Of a stretch of 64,000 nt of DNA, positions 33,387 to 43,357 are shown one piece after another (within the stretch, counting starts at the first letter, position 1; each line of letters starts with the position of its first letter). Source of the stretch: Clostridia bacterium. Lineage in GTDB: Bacteria; Bacillota; Clostridia; Oscillospirales; Acutalibacteraceae. The DNA is taken from contig JAFTWB010000024.1 of NCBI GenBank assembly GCA_017465505.1, positions 62,001 to 126,000 on the forward strand, given 5' to 3'. Below the pieces are notes generated by a model. That model made no database searches, was not told the DNA's origin, and saw only the letters and a list, made by a program, of their open reading frames with translations. Position numbers and translations under genes: made by a program.

Positions 33387-33415
33387 ACTATACTATACAT
33401 TTTAGGATTTGTCAA
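33387..33415 (-). promoter_or_regulatory. Near-consensus sigma-A promoter of the peptide gene
   Basis: Minus strand TTGACA (33415-33410), 17-bp spacer, TATAGT (33392-33387). The TGA stop of the 2503-residue gene lies inside the -35 hexamer. Confidence 0.85.
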
Positions 33416-36400
33416 GATATAGTTTCTGTTGAAGCAACAACATTACCAATTGAATCCTGCATAATATTTAATGTGCGCTGATTACTGAAGTAATACTGAG
33501 TACCTTCGCCATTACCCTCATCGATAACCATATAACCATAAACGTTATAGTATCTCTGCTGGTTCTGGGTAGTATTATCAAATACAAAAGCCTTCTGAAC
33601 TCGGTTCTTATTTGTAATATCCTCTGCGCCATAAAGGTAGAAATAAGTCTGAAGCTTATTGTCTTCGCCTCTATGACCAGCACCCTTAGTTTCATTATTT
33701 TCAATAAGTGTGATAAGAGCATTTTTCTTTGCTACACTTATTTCATCTTCATCTGTCAAACCAGCCTTACCATAGTAAGTTTCATAGTTTGTATTAGATG
33801 TATCAGAGGGGCCCTTGGTATTGATCATTTCAAGAACAACGCCATACTTAATATCCATACCTGCATTCTGAAGTGTTTCAATCTGTACAGGTGTGTGGTA
33901 GTTAAGAGGATCGTCCAGTGTTTTATCAACACCGTTAATTTTTACAACATCGTCTGTAAAGTGAGGAATGAGATAGCTGATAAAGTAGTCAACGTAAACC
34001 TTATCTGTTTTATTAAGACCGCTACCATCGGTAGTCTGCTCACGACCATAGATAGGCTCACCAAGAACGATATCGTACACCAGATCAGTTTTGGATGCAA
34101 AGCAGATGGTCATATCCTCAGTAGCTACAAGACCATAGAAGTTACCATAGCTTAAGATAACATCCTCTTCAGCATTATAAGCTATATTCTGTGCCTCGGG
34201 ATTACCCTTCTTATACCAGATACCCTTCTTAGAACTAATAGTCTCGTCATAGTTACTTGCGTAAAACTCTACTGTTTCGCCAAAGACTACCTTCTTATTT
34301 GTATATTTAGTAACAGGTTTGTTATTTATATAGAAGTTAAGGTTAATTGTATGATCCTCTCGTGCGGTTGCAATAAAGTTTGTAACGTTCTGAGAGAAGG
34401 TATCTTCCTTAACATCCCATACTACTTTCTTGTAAACGTCATCTACATAAGGAGCGAGAGCATTAACAGCATCAAGTGAAGGTTTACCTGATGTGTACTC
34501 AGTACCTTCAAGCATATAGTTGATGGTATAGCTCTTTTCCTGATTGAAACGATCGTGATATTTATAAGTAATTGTAACGTTCTGAGACTTATGAACTACG
34601 CTGGAGTAAATATCGAGTGTGCTCTCGCCGCCCTTTACTGTATAAGTAAAGGTAAAGCTCTTTGTTTCGCCTTTATCGTTTGCCTCTGTAAACTCTACAT
34701 TTGTACCGATTTCTTCGAAGTTTACACCGAAATTATCATCAGCGCGAACATACCAAGCATATACATAGTCACTATCAAATCTGGGATCAGTTGTAATAGT
34801 AATTCTTAATTTATCACCCTGAAAAACATTTTCAATTGTACAGGAGTTCTTAAGCTGTGTTGAATCCCAAACTACTGCTCCGACAGCATTCAGCTTTTCA
34901 ATTTGAACGTATCGATTAGAATATTCACTCTTATTACCAAATGTTGCGGGAGCGTGGGGACTTACAGTATCAAAACCTGCGTGAGTATAATACTTGTTGT
35001 TTACTGTGAATGAACCCTCGGGGAGTTCTTCGAATACAGCTACAAAGGTTGCGTCAAGAGAAGCTTCGAAGCTTACGTTTTCATCAGTATACTTAGGAGC
35101 AGAGGTTGTATCAATGGTATAAGTACCATTTTCTTTAAGCTCAACCTGATACCAACCTACAAATCTGTAACCATGTTCTGCAACTGCAGAAATATTGGTA
35201 GTTGTTGAGAAAGGAATATCCTCTCTATACCATTCACCGTCAACTATTGCCTTACCAACTTCTGCAACATTTGTGTAATAGTTGGTGGTTGTGTTGTCCT
35301 CTTTAAGAAGAGCAACATCAGTTCTTACCTTGATCTTTGTATCGGTAAGTTTTGTACCATACCATTCACCGTCGTAACGCATATTATGGCCATTATCAGT
35401 ATCTGTAAGAGAAGCATAGTCTACCATAATAGGTTTATTTATATAACCTGTTAAATCTAAGGGGTTACCATCTGCACCTTTACGCTGAGTTTTAAGCTGT
35501 TCAAGATTAAGAAGCTCGTAAGATTTACATCTTCCTAAATAATTACCATCGGGCTCATAAATATAAGTATCAATATAATAATTTGAACCTTTAAGAATAT
35601 CCTCAACAGCTTCTCCAGCACCATCTTTTGCACCAACATGACCATATCTGATAATGTAAAGAGCCGGATCTTCTTTCTGTTGTTCAGTAGTAAGTGTCTT
35701 ACGATCAATACCAACAGGCTGATCATTAAAGTTAGTAAGAAGTTCGAAGTCAGACTTATCAAAGCTACTACTTAAATCAGAATCTTGATCATCATTCAAA
35801 TTCTCGGTTTTTGCGTTAAGCTCAAATACGATGTTATCATATCCATCGTTATCTAACTGAATGAACTCGTAGTAGTCGTAAACCTGATATCTTGTTCCTT
35901 CTGACTCAGGTGTGCTACTGCTATCATAATAAATAGGCTTATTCCAACCATAGTTGTTAAATGTAATACCCTTAATTAAGTCGTGAGTTTCGTCCTCATC
36001 ATTACCTACTGTTGCAGGATTTTCACGTTCTACAAAGGTGTAGTACATACCGTACTGCTCATCGGGAATCATTATCTGACCTGTCCAACGACCAAACTGT
36101 CTGTAACTATCGCTACTTGTCCAAGTATAAGCTGCAAAGTAGTTACCCCAGGTTGAATCATTTTCATCCTTCTTTGCATAAACTTTGATCATATTATCGT
36201 TTGTGCCATTAAGGAAACCTGTAAGCTGTTTTTCATTGAAATATACCGGGACAATAGTTGCACTCTTATCACATACAAACTTTGTCTGATATGTAATTAC
36301 GGCATTTTCACCTTCACCTTCAACTATTTTGTCAGCTAATTTGTATTCTGTTCCGTTAATTACAAAAGCGTAAACCATATGGGTGGACGCATATGTTCCC

Positions 36401-39400
36401 TGAAGTGTTGCTTTTACAGTGATTTCCTGATTACGAGGTACATTGGTAAGCTTTACATATGTGCAATCATTACCATTACCATCACCAAGATATCCATCAG
36501 TGGGGTCAGATTTTGTTGCGGTGGAATAATCTGAGAAAGAAATCTTACCGTAATATGTGCCGGTAGCAGGCATTGCACCATGAGAACCAATGATCGTTAC
36601 AGTGCCTCCTGTGGGAGTAGCTGCAATAAGATCTTTGTATGCAGTGTCAAGCGTAGATGCATAACCATCAATAGTAGTCTGACTGGTTATTGTAGGATCG
36701 CCATATTTCTGAGCATTTATATATGCACTTACGAAAGCGTTCCATTTTGTAGAATCGTATCCAACTACGTTTACACCATTGTTGTAAACTTTTCTGATGT
36801 TGATATTTGTTGCAATATCAATAAGAGCTCGACGATATGTTGCATAATAGGAAGAACCATTAAAGTAAAGCCACACTTCGTCTTTACCTAACCAGTTGCC
36901 GTTAGTACCATAGAAAGCATTCTTTACATCAACAACTTCGGTGGAAGAGGCTTTGGTACCACTTGTAACAGTGAATTTTGCATACTTCCAATCTCTTCCT
37001 ACGTTACTAATAGTAGTTTGTCCTGAATCGTCTGTACCAGTTGAACTCAATGTATAAAGATTCTTGCCCTCTTCATACTTAAACATAGCAATACTTGTTT
37101 CCCATAGTTTATTATCACTATGTGTAATTTTATCTTTATTGCTGTATAGTGTAAATCCATATGTCTTGGCACTATTGAGTTGTTCCTGTGTCAAGGTAAA
37201 CTCATACAAATAATTACCCTTATCTACACCAGTAACAAGGAATGTATCGCTTTTGGGTCTATAATAATATCCAAAGTTAGTAGTAAGATTGGCATTGGAT
37301 GAACCAGTTGCGGTCAAATGCATTCCTCCGCTATACTTATTCTTCCATGTGGAATTACCTTGAATATAGAATTTTACATCAGTGGAAGAACCGCCATCAG
37401 CTTCGCCACTGCTCAGCTGAGCTTCAACCTTATGGTTATATGCAGGGGTGAAATTGAGGGGGTAGCCTGACCAGAGCCAGTTGTAACCGTCGAATTTGAT
37501 ACCTGTCTGGTCGCCGCTGTAAACTTCCTGAGATACATCAGAGGAATTAAACTCGTTCAAATCAAGGTGTGCAAAGCCATCTGCGGAATAAGTATAAACC
37601 TTAATAGAGTTACCCTGTCTGAAGTTTGCTGTTGCAGTAATACGAACGTCATCCTTAAGAGGCTTAACTGTAATTTCTAAGCTGTTAACGTCAGGCTCAA
37701 CTTTAAAGTCAACGTTAATTGTACCGCCTGTAAATGTCCAACCGTCAAATACGTTGTCTGAACTTGCAGGAGTTGCAGTACAAGTTGCACCGTTTTCATA
37801 AGTCATTGTGCCAGAGCCTGTGGGCTGAACTGAACCATAAGCGTTAGCACTCTGGAATGTTACAGTACCGCTGTAAGGGGTATAGGTTGCAGTTGCAGTA
37901 ACATTATCAGTAGGAACAAATGAAATTGTTGCACTTGATTTATTGACTGAGCCGTCAATTTTAGTATCTTCAATTGTCCAGCTTGCAAACTTATAACCTG
38001 TATTAGCAGTAGCCTTAAGTGTCACAGAAGAACCTTTAGCAATAGTATAATCACCATTGTTAACGTCAAAGTCACCATTTACAGTAACCTGAACTGTACC
38101 CTTTGTGCTGGTGGGAACTGTTACTGTATAAACATCTGCACTTGAGAATGTTGCAGAGATATTAACAGCACCTGTAACTGTGTATGTGCCGTCGCCGTTA
38201 TCGGTAGCACCTGTAACAGTAACTTTATCAGGTGTGTAGAACTTGTTAGCAGTAGCTTCAACTGCAAGCTTTGTGCCGTATTCAACTTCAGCACCGCTTG
38301 TTACCTCTTCCTCATTTGCAGTAACTGTAATAGTACCGCCTGTGGGAGAAGTGATTGTAACTGCGTATTTTCTTGTAACCTCTTTAAAAGAAGCTGTAAG
38401 AGTAATATCGCCTGTTACTGTTTCAGTTGTAATGTCAACAACATTGCCTTCTTCATTAACCCAACCGGCAAACTCGTAAGTATACTGAGCTGTCCCTGCT
38501 TTAGTGGGGTTAGAAATGCCTGTTGTGTTTATTACTGTACCATAATCAACTGTATAGTCGTTAATTTTTGTATCATCTTCGTTGTTGAATGTTACTGTAT
38601 ACTGATTTGTAGTTGTAGAATAATGAGCAGTAAATGTAATATTGCTATTAACTGTTACATCAGAAGGATCTGTATAAACTTCACCCTCTCCGTTAATCTG
38701 CCAACCATCAAAGGTATAAGTATACTGAGCGTCTGCAGCCTTAGTGGGAGTAGCACCTGTATAAGTTACTGTACCACCGGGAGCAACTTCGGAATAAGAC
38801 TGAAGTACCTCTGTGCCATTTACAAATGAAACAGCAAATTTGTTGGGAGTAACAAAGATAGTCTCAGACTTTGTGCCTTTAATAGGTTTACCCTGCGAGT
38901 CAACTGCTCCCTCCAAAACAACTGTAAGAGTTACAGTTGTATCTTCCATAGAAGCAGGAGTCCAGGAACCTGTTTTAGCATTAAGCTCAAAACCATTAGG
39001 TGTAGTATACTTATAAGTGAGTAAATCTGTATTTGCGTTTGTATTTTGAGCACTGCCGTCAAGTGTGTAGTTAAGCTTTACAGTACCAGTAGGTGCAAGC
39101 TCAACAGAATTTGTAAGCATAACACTTGTAGGATCAACTGTAAAATCAACATCAGAAAGCTCTGTTAAAACAATAGTACACTTAGCACTTGGTTCAGCTG
39201 CCTGACCAGTACTTGTACGCAAGCTCAGTGCATTATATGAGTCTGCTGCTTTCAGTACATTATCTGTTGTTTTTGTGACACCTGTATTGGTGAAATAAAC
39301 TGCTTCGATATACTTATTTTTGTCAGCCTCTGTAAATGTATACATATAAAGACTGTCACCAAGTTTTACTGTATCAGCCTTTTCATCAGTAGCATAATTA

Positions 39401-40923
39401 GCGTCATCTGTACCAAATGCAATTTTAGTTTCAGTCCAAGAGCTTACAGGTTTATTCTCAAAGTAAACTACGTCGCCTGCTTTGAAGTAGTCGTAAGCCT
39501 TTACGTAGATTGTTTTTGTAGTAGCAGTCGCGGACTTGTTACCGTTTTCTACGGAGTATACACTGTAAGTTAAGGTGTAAGTGCCTGCTGTAACTTTTGA
39601 ATAACTATATTCTCTTGGTGAAGTACCATTTGTAGCAGTTGTATCCCAAGCATTATTACTTGAGTCACAACTCCATTCAAAATTAGACACACCTGCAACT
39701 GCAGATAAGGTAACCTTAAAATCTGTTCCGGCAGGAATCTTATAAGGATCTGTGGATGAACCGGTACCCTTAGGCTCATAACCGTCGATTAAAGACTCAA
39801 ATTTAGCAGAAACATTGTCAGGAGCTTTTGGTGCCGGATCGGTTACCGAAAGGGTCATCGCATTTCCTCTAGCGTAAATGTAACCATCATAAAAAACAGG
39901 ATAAATTTTATATTCACCAATAACAAGATCTGATGTTACTAATTGCCCCGAAGAATTTTTAGTAATCAATGTAAAGTCAGTATCATTTGATGTTATATAA
40001 TAGAGCATTTCAGCATTGTAAAATGTGTTAAAATGCGCCGTATTTGTAGTCGAAACAGTCACACCAACACTTGACGTTCCAACGGGAATTGAATTTTTAG
40101 TTAATGTTGCACCCACAGTGTATGCGGCATATCCCGTAGCACCACTAGCAAGATAAGCACCACCTGCTTTAGGAACTGTATTTATAGAATTTCCATTCCA
40201 ACTTCCACTATTATCAGTAACTGTATATTTAGAGCCATCAGTACCTGTTAACGCTGTACAAACAATACCATATTTATTACTGTTTGTGTCTGTAATTGTA
40301 TACGTTGTAGTTGCTACATTTGTTCCATTATATTTTATCGCAGGTGAATTGTTGCCATAATTACTAGGCTTACCAATGTAGAACATAACTTTTGTTCCTT
40401 TTAATACAGCTAAAAGGTCGCTTGATATGTTACTATGATCAATTGTCTTCGACAGATATGAAGCTGTAACTCCTCCATCCCATCCTGCATTTAAAGTATA
40501 AAAATTAAATGAACTATTGTACTCGATTTTTACTGTTTGATTCCACTTATTATCCCAATTATTAGTCGATGTAGTACCATTCATTCTGCAAAAAAACAAT
40601 TGTTTATAATTAGCACTATTTGTCCGACACATATAAATACCATTGCCTTGATCGGACATAGAGTACCAATACTCTAAATTGTTATCGCCTTGAAAACACG
40701 CTGCAATTCTTGCCCCATCACTCAACCAATCAGAATGTGGCTTAAAGTACAATTCAATTCCATTTGGAAAATTTGCACCTGTTGCCACCAACTCCTTATT
40801 AGCGGCGGTTTCTGCCATATCAATGCTGAGGGCGATAACGCTGGTGAGGCCTACGGACATAAGAGTAAGCACTGCCAGAAGAATGGCAAGAGAACGTTTT
40901 AAAATTGATTTTGCTTTAATCAT
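33412..40923 (-). CDS. Giant exported multidomain protein (2503 residues)
   Basis: ATG 40923 with TAGGAGGT; signal peptide 1-33. The N-terminal module (about 50-150, ELYFKPHSDWLSDGARIAAC and LFFCRMNGTTSTNNWDNKWN) resembles CBM25/26-type starch modules; a similar motif recurs near 500. Ig/PKD-like segments follow. About 696-851 hold two InlB B-like repeats (YTFDGWQINGEGEVY, YEFAGWVNEEGNVVD) and 851-1120 three divergent repeats of the same kind ending in GW or SW. The C-terminal 1300 residues are unassigned, with further beta-rich segments. No dockerin, sortase motif or catalytic block is evident, so attachment is unclear. It lies 31 bp after a dockerin gene, likely cotranscribed, and its stop overlaps the peptide promoter. 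The first 400 codons look more AT-rich than the rest, suggesting a mosaic. Confidence 0.82.
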   Translation of the reverse strand: MIKAKSILKRSLAILLAVLTLMSVGLTSVIALSIDMAETAANKELVATGANFPNGIELYFKPHSDWLSDGARIAACFQGDNNLEYWYSMSDQGNGIYMCRTNSANYKQLFFCRMNGTTSTNNWDNKWNQTVKIEYNSSFNFYTLNAGWDGGVTASYLSKTIDHSNISSDLLAVLKGTKVMFYIGKPSNYGNNSPAIKYNGTNVATTTYTITDTNSNKYGIVCTALTGTDGSKYTVTDNSGSWNGNSINTVPKAGGAYLASGATGYAAYTVGATLTKNSIPVGTSSVGVTVSTTNTAHFNTFYNAEMLYYITSNDTDFTLITKNSSGQLVTSDLVIGEYKIYPVFYDGYIYARGNAMTLSVTDPAPKAPDNVSAKFESLIDGYEPKGTGSSTDPYKIPAGTDFKVTLSAVAGVSNFEWSCDSSNNAWDTTATNGTSPREYSYSKVTAGTYTLTYSVYSVENGNKSATATTKTIYVKAYDYFKAGDVVYFENKPVSSWTETKIAFGTDDANYATDEKADTVKLGDSLYMYTFTEADKNKYIEAVYFTNTGVTKTTDNVLKAADSYNALSLRTSTGQAAEPSAKCTIVLTELSDVDFTVDPTSVMLTNSVELAPTGTVKLNYTLDGSAQNTNANTDLLTYKYTTPNGFELNAKTGSWTPASMEDTTVTLTVVLEGAVDSQGKPIKGTKSETIFVTPNKFAVSFVNGTEVLQSYSEVAPGGTVTYTGATPTKAADAQYTYTFDGWQINGEGEVYTDPSDVTVNSNITFTAHYSTTTNQYTVTFNNEDDTKINDYTVDYGTVINTTGISNPTKAGTAQYTYEFAGWVNEEGNVVDITTETVTGDITLTASFKEVTRKYAVTITSPTGGTITVTANEEEVTSGAEVEYGTKLAVEATANKFYTPDKVTVTGATDNGDGTYTVTGAVNISATFSSADVYTVTVPTSTKGTVQVTVNGDFDVNNGDYTIAKGSSVTLKATANTGYKFASWTIEDTKIDGSVNKSSATISFVPTDNVTATATYTPYSGTVTFQSANAYGSVQPTGSGTMTYENGATCTATPASSDNVFDGWTFTGGTINVDFKVEPDVNSLEITVKPLKDDVRITATANFRQGNSIKVYTYSADGFAHLDLNEFNSSDVSQEVYSGDQTGIKFDGYNWLWSGYPLNFTPAYNHKVEAQLSSGEADGGSSTDVKFYIQGNSTWKNKYSGGMHLTATGSSNANLTTNFGYYYRPKSDTFLVTGVDKGNYLYEFTLTQEQLNSAKTYGFTLYSNKDKITHSDNKLWETSIAMFKYEEGKNLYTLSSTGTDDSGQTTISNVGRDWKYAKFTVTSGTKASSTEVVDVKNAFYGTNGNWLGKDEVWLYFNGSSYYATYRRALIDIATNINIRKVYNNGVNVVGYDSTKWNAFVSAYINAQKYGDPTITSQTTIDGYASTLDTAYKDLIAATPTGGTVTIIGSHGAMPATGTYYGKISFSDYSTATKSDPTDGYLGDGNGNDCTYVKLTNVPRNQEITVKATLQGTYASTHMVYAFVINGTEYKLADKIVEGEGENAVITYQTKFVCDKSATIVPVYFNEKQLTGFLNGTNDNMIKVYAKKDENDSTWGNYFAAYTWTSSDSYRQFGRWTGQIMIPDEQYGMYYTFVERENPATVGNDEDETHDLIKGITFNNYGWNKPIYYDSSSTPESEGTRYQVYDYYEFIQLDNDGYDNIVFELNAKTENLNDDQDSDLSSSFDKSDFELLTNFNDQPVGIDRKTLTTEQQKEDPALYIIRYGHVGAKDGAGEAVEDILKGSNYYIDTYIYEPDGNYLGRCKSYELLNLEQLKTQRKGADGNPLDLTGYINKPIMVDYASLTDTDNGHNMRYDGEWYGTKLTDTKIKVRTDVALLKEDNTTTNYYTNVAEVGKAIVDGEWYREDIPFSTTTNISAVAEHGYRFVGWYQVELKENGTYTIDTTSAPKYTDENVSFEASLDATFVAVFEELPEGSFTVNNKYYTHAGFDTVSPHAPATFGNKSEYSNRYVQIEKLNAVGAVVWDSTQLKNSCTIENVFQGDKLRITITTDPRFDSDYVYAWYVRADDNFGVNFEEIGTNVEFTEANDKGETKSFTFTYTVKGGESTLDIYSSVVHKSQNVTITYKYHDRFNQEKSYTINYMLEGTEYTSGKPSLDAVNALAPYVDDVYKKVVWDVKEDTFSQNVTNFIATAREDHTINLNFYINNKPVTKYTNKKVVFGETVEFYASNYDETISSKKGIWYKKGNPEAQNIAYNAEEDVILSYGNFYGLVATEDMTICFASKTDLVYDIVLGEPIYGREQTTDGSGLNKTDKVYVDYFISYLIPHFTDDVVKINGVDKTLDDPLNYHTPVQIETLQNAGMDIKYGVVLEMINTKGPSDTSNTNYETYYGKAGLTDEDEISVAKKNALITLIENNETKGAGHRGEDNKLQTYFYLYGAEDITNKNRVQKAFVFDNTTQNQQRYYNVYGYMVIDEGNGEGTQYYFSNQRTLNIMQDSIGNVVASTETIS

Positions 40924-40954
40924 AATATATACCTCCTATATTATTTATAGGAAA

Positions 40955-42949
40955 TCAAAGGCCTGCAACGGCTTTTTGAACAGCTGTTGCGTCTTTGATT
41001 GTAACATTACCGTCCTGATTGAAGTCAGAAACGATTGTTGAAAGCTCGTCTGCCTCTTCAATATTTGCGAGGCATTTCTGGATGTATGTGGCGTCGCGAA
41101 CATTCACCTTGCCGTCGCAGTTGGAGTCACCAAAAGCAGCAGAGCTGAATGTATAGCCAAGTGTGGGAAGGCTTGCAATGTCGCTTTCGTCAATAATCAT
41201 ATTAACAGCGCTTATGCACTTATCTCTATTGGGATCAGTAGAGATGTTTACTAAGTCGCGAGGATCATCGTCGTTAAGATTCTCAAGAGCAAAGTAGAAG
41301 CACTTATTTGCACCGTCAACTTTGAAATTCTCTTCGTTCATAACAACAAGAGTATAAGTACATTCTTTATAGAAAGAATCGCGGCTGGCTGATATTTCTA
41401 TTTTTGTTTCTGCGTCACTTGGTACGTTTTGAAGTGTATATGAATACCAGAAGTACTTGGCAGTGTAAGAATCATTCTGAGCGAACATAGCGTCTGCTTT
41501 TGTCATCGCCTGTTTTGCGCCGTCATTGATTGAAATCTTGGGAATGTAGCCCCAAGCCTCGGGAGCTTTGAACTTGATAACAACAGTGTTAGTTTCTGCC
41601 GAAGGATCAACTACTGTAATAGTTACATATTCAGACTCAACCGATTCGCCATCCACAACAAACTTTACCTTGTATTTAAATGTATCTGCGGCTGTTGCAG
41701 TGAGAGTGAAGGTGTTGCTTTCGGCATTCCAAACTGCACCTGTAACTTCAATATCTTCTTCGTCATAAAGTTTTGCAGAAGTATAATCATCGACATTATG
41801 ATCAACTGAGAAGACAAACTTATCACCAATGTAGCCTGATGTAGCTGTTGTTACAGAAAGGTTTGCATAAAGAGCAGGATTAACCTTGATTGTGTACTCA
41901 TCTGTTTTTGTTGTGCCGTTATAGGTAGCGACTACACGATAAGTTTTATCGCCGGATTCTGTGGGAGTTGCAGTGAGAGTAGCCGAACCGGTAGTTGTGG
42001 TTTTGGTATCAACCGTCTGACTTGTTGCAGTATCAATAAGATCGTACTTAACGCTAACATTTGAAGGACCTGTGAAAGAAGAAGTAGCTGTAAAAGTAAC
42101 TTCTTCATTTACTGTGCACTCGTCTTTGTCGGAAGTTAATGTAACACTGGCGAGGGTGGAAGACAATACAAAACGAGCATAAACAGTTTTAGCAGAACCT
42201 GAGTTTGTGTAGGTATATGTAGTGTCACTGTCTACTTTTGTGGTACCAGAATACCAGCCCGCAAATGTATATCCATCATTGACAGTAGCTGTCATAGTAA
42301 CGGATGTACCAACAGCAGAACTTCGAGAACCTGTTTCAGAAGCAGTTGAACCAGTGCCATTTCCTGTGAGCTTGTAAGTACTCACTTTAACAGAGCCACC
42401 GTCTGTGCTATCGATATATGTGGAACCACCATCAGTAGATACCTGACAAATTGCTTTTTGAGTATAGTTGAGGTCACTGTAACCGCCACTTTTATACCAA
42501 CTATTGGAATTGTTAGTAGGGGTTATGAAATATGTACTTCCATCATTAAACGAGTAACTCTCTTGATAAGCGATTTTTCCGGTAATTTCCGAACTTCTAT
42601 CATATACACCCTGAGTTGAAGAATAACCCCAACCTGCAGCATCAAGTATAACCCAATTATGCCAATCTTTAAACTCAGGCATATCCAGATAATATAAGTT
42701 ACCACTTAATTTTGTGAATGTATACATACTGGAGGTGTTTGTCGGACCAACCAAAATTGATACATTTGACCATCCATTTGTGTTATAAAAATACAAATAT
42801 CCACCAGAGTGATTATACGCAGTAGGAGCCAGCTCAACTTCAGCCGCTGAGGTAGAAACTATGCTTGTTATGCCAAGAGAGAAGACCATTATTGTAACCA
42901 ATAAGGCGGAAATTACTCTTCTGGCGAAAGTTTTTGTAAGAGTTTTCAT
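40955..42949 (-). CDS. Secreted dockerin protein with N-terminal CBM-like and Ig-like domains
   Basis: 664 residues, ATG 42949 with AGGAGGTTT. Signal peptide 1-35 ending SAA. Residues 45-170 form a Trp/Tyr-rich module (GGYLYFYNTNGWSNVSILVG) that looks like a carbohydrate-binding domain near CBM26. A bacterial-repeat segment with DGYTFAGWYSGTT lies near 235, followed by Ig-like domains (about 270-470), a Trp-rich module (VIKFKAPEAWGYIPKISIND, about 485-590), and a C-terminal dockerin (GDSNCDGKVNVRDATYIQK and DFNQDGNVTIKDATAVQKAV). No catalytic motif seen. Architecture suggests a starch-adherence protein for a cohesin-based complex. Its 163-nt leader is GC-rich and appears structured. It heads the unit that continues into the giant gene. 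Confidence 0.83.
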   Translation of the reverse strand: MKTLTKTFARRVISALLVTIMVFSLGITSIVSTSAAEVELAPTAYNHSGGYLYFYNTNGWSNVSILVGPTNTSSMYTFTKLSGNLYYLDMPEFKDWHNWVILDAAGWGYSSTQGVYDRSSEITGKIAYQESYSFNDGSTYFITPTNNSNSWYKSGGYSDLNYTQKAICQVSTDGGSTYIDSTDGGSVKVSTYKLTGNGTGSTASETGSRSSAVGTSVTMTATVNDGYTFAGWYSGTTKVDSDTTYTYTNSGSAKTVYARFVLSSTLASVTLTSDKDECTVNEEVTFTATSSFTGPSNVSVKYDLIDTATSQTVDTKTTTTGSATLTATPTESGDKTYRVVATYNGTTKTDEYTIKVNPALYANLSVTTATSGYIGDKFVFSVDHNVDDYTSAKLYDEEDIEVTGAVWNAESNTFTLTATAADTFKYKVKFVVDGESVESEYVTITVVDPSAETNTVVIKFKAPEAWGYIPKISINDGAKQAMTKADAMFAQNDSYTAKYFWYSYTLQNVPSDAETKIEISASRDSFYKECTYTLVVMNEENFKVDGANKCFYFALENLNDDDPRDLVNISTDPNRDKCISAVNMIIDESDIASLPTLGYTFSSAAFGDSNCDGKVNVRDATYIQKCLANIEEADELSTIVSDFNQDGNVTIKDATAVQKAVAGL

Positions 42950-42965
42950 AAAATTTAAAACCTCC

Positions 42966-43113
42966 TAAATAATTATTCGTGCAAAGGCGGATGGTAATTT
43001 GCCCCGAAAGCTTAGACACCGACTGACCTTCGACGCTGTGGACTATATGTTGTGCGTTTGGGAAAATGGATACCACATAAGCCGAAAGGGTATACTACCC
43101 CACCTAATTTTAC
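42966..43113 (-). promoter_or_regulatory. Long structured 5' leader, candidate riboswitch or cis-RNA of unknown class
   Basis: Between the promoter and the AGGAGG site lies a stretch of about 140 nt that is clearly richer in GC than the flanks. By hand, its 5' end (GGTGGG, minus strand near 43106) can pair with TCCGCC near its 3' end, and inner stems such as GGGT/ACCC are possible. I could not match it to any riboswitch consensus I know. Its 3' part resembles the REP-like elements at 43302 and 44688. The 394-bp gap to rpsR holds this leader, its promoter, an AT-rich stretch and a terminator. Confidence 0.5.
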
Positions 43114-43119
43114 CATTAT

Positions 43120-43148
43120 ATTATAACTAAACCTTGGTTAAAAATCAA
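43120..43148 (-). promoter_or_regulatory. Sigma-A promoter of the dockerin/giant-protein operon
   Basis: Minus strand TTGATT (43148-43143), 17-bp spacer, TATAAT (43125-43120). Confidence 0.75.
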
Positions 43149-43264
43149 CAATAATTTTCCCTGTAATTGATTTTTGTTTGTTTATACAATTAAATTCTGC
43201 ATATTTAGTAAATTAGACGAAGTATATGGGAATATAGAAAAAAGCAGCGAAATAGGCAAACAAA

Positions 43265-43287
43265 AAACCCCGCCGTTTGGCGAGGTT
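43265..43287 (-). terminator. Intrinsic terminator of rpsF-ssb-rpsR
   Basis: CCTCGCC / GGCGGGG stem with loop AAAC on the minus strand, followed by TTTTTTG. Confidence 0.85.
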
Positions 43288-43301
43288 TAAGTCTTATGAT
43301 A

Positions 43302-43357
43302 CTTATCCGAAGGCGGAATTGCCCTCCCCGTGGCTAACGGGGATCAGTCGGAAGAAT
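43302..43357. repeat. REP-like palindromic element, copy A
   Basis: Outer arms CTTATCCGA and TCGGAAGAATAAG enclose GGCGGAATTGCC and the hairpin CCCCGTGGCTAACGGGG. Shares GGAATTGCCC and CCGTGGCTAACGG with copy B at 44688. It overlaps the last codons of rpsR. Confidence 0.6.

Noticed and set aside
42966..43113. c-di-GMP, cobalamin, THF or fluoride riboswitch in the dockerin leader
   Set aside because: Conserved core strings of these classes are not present on either strand; kept only as unknown structured leader.
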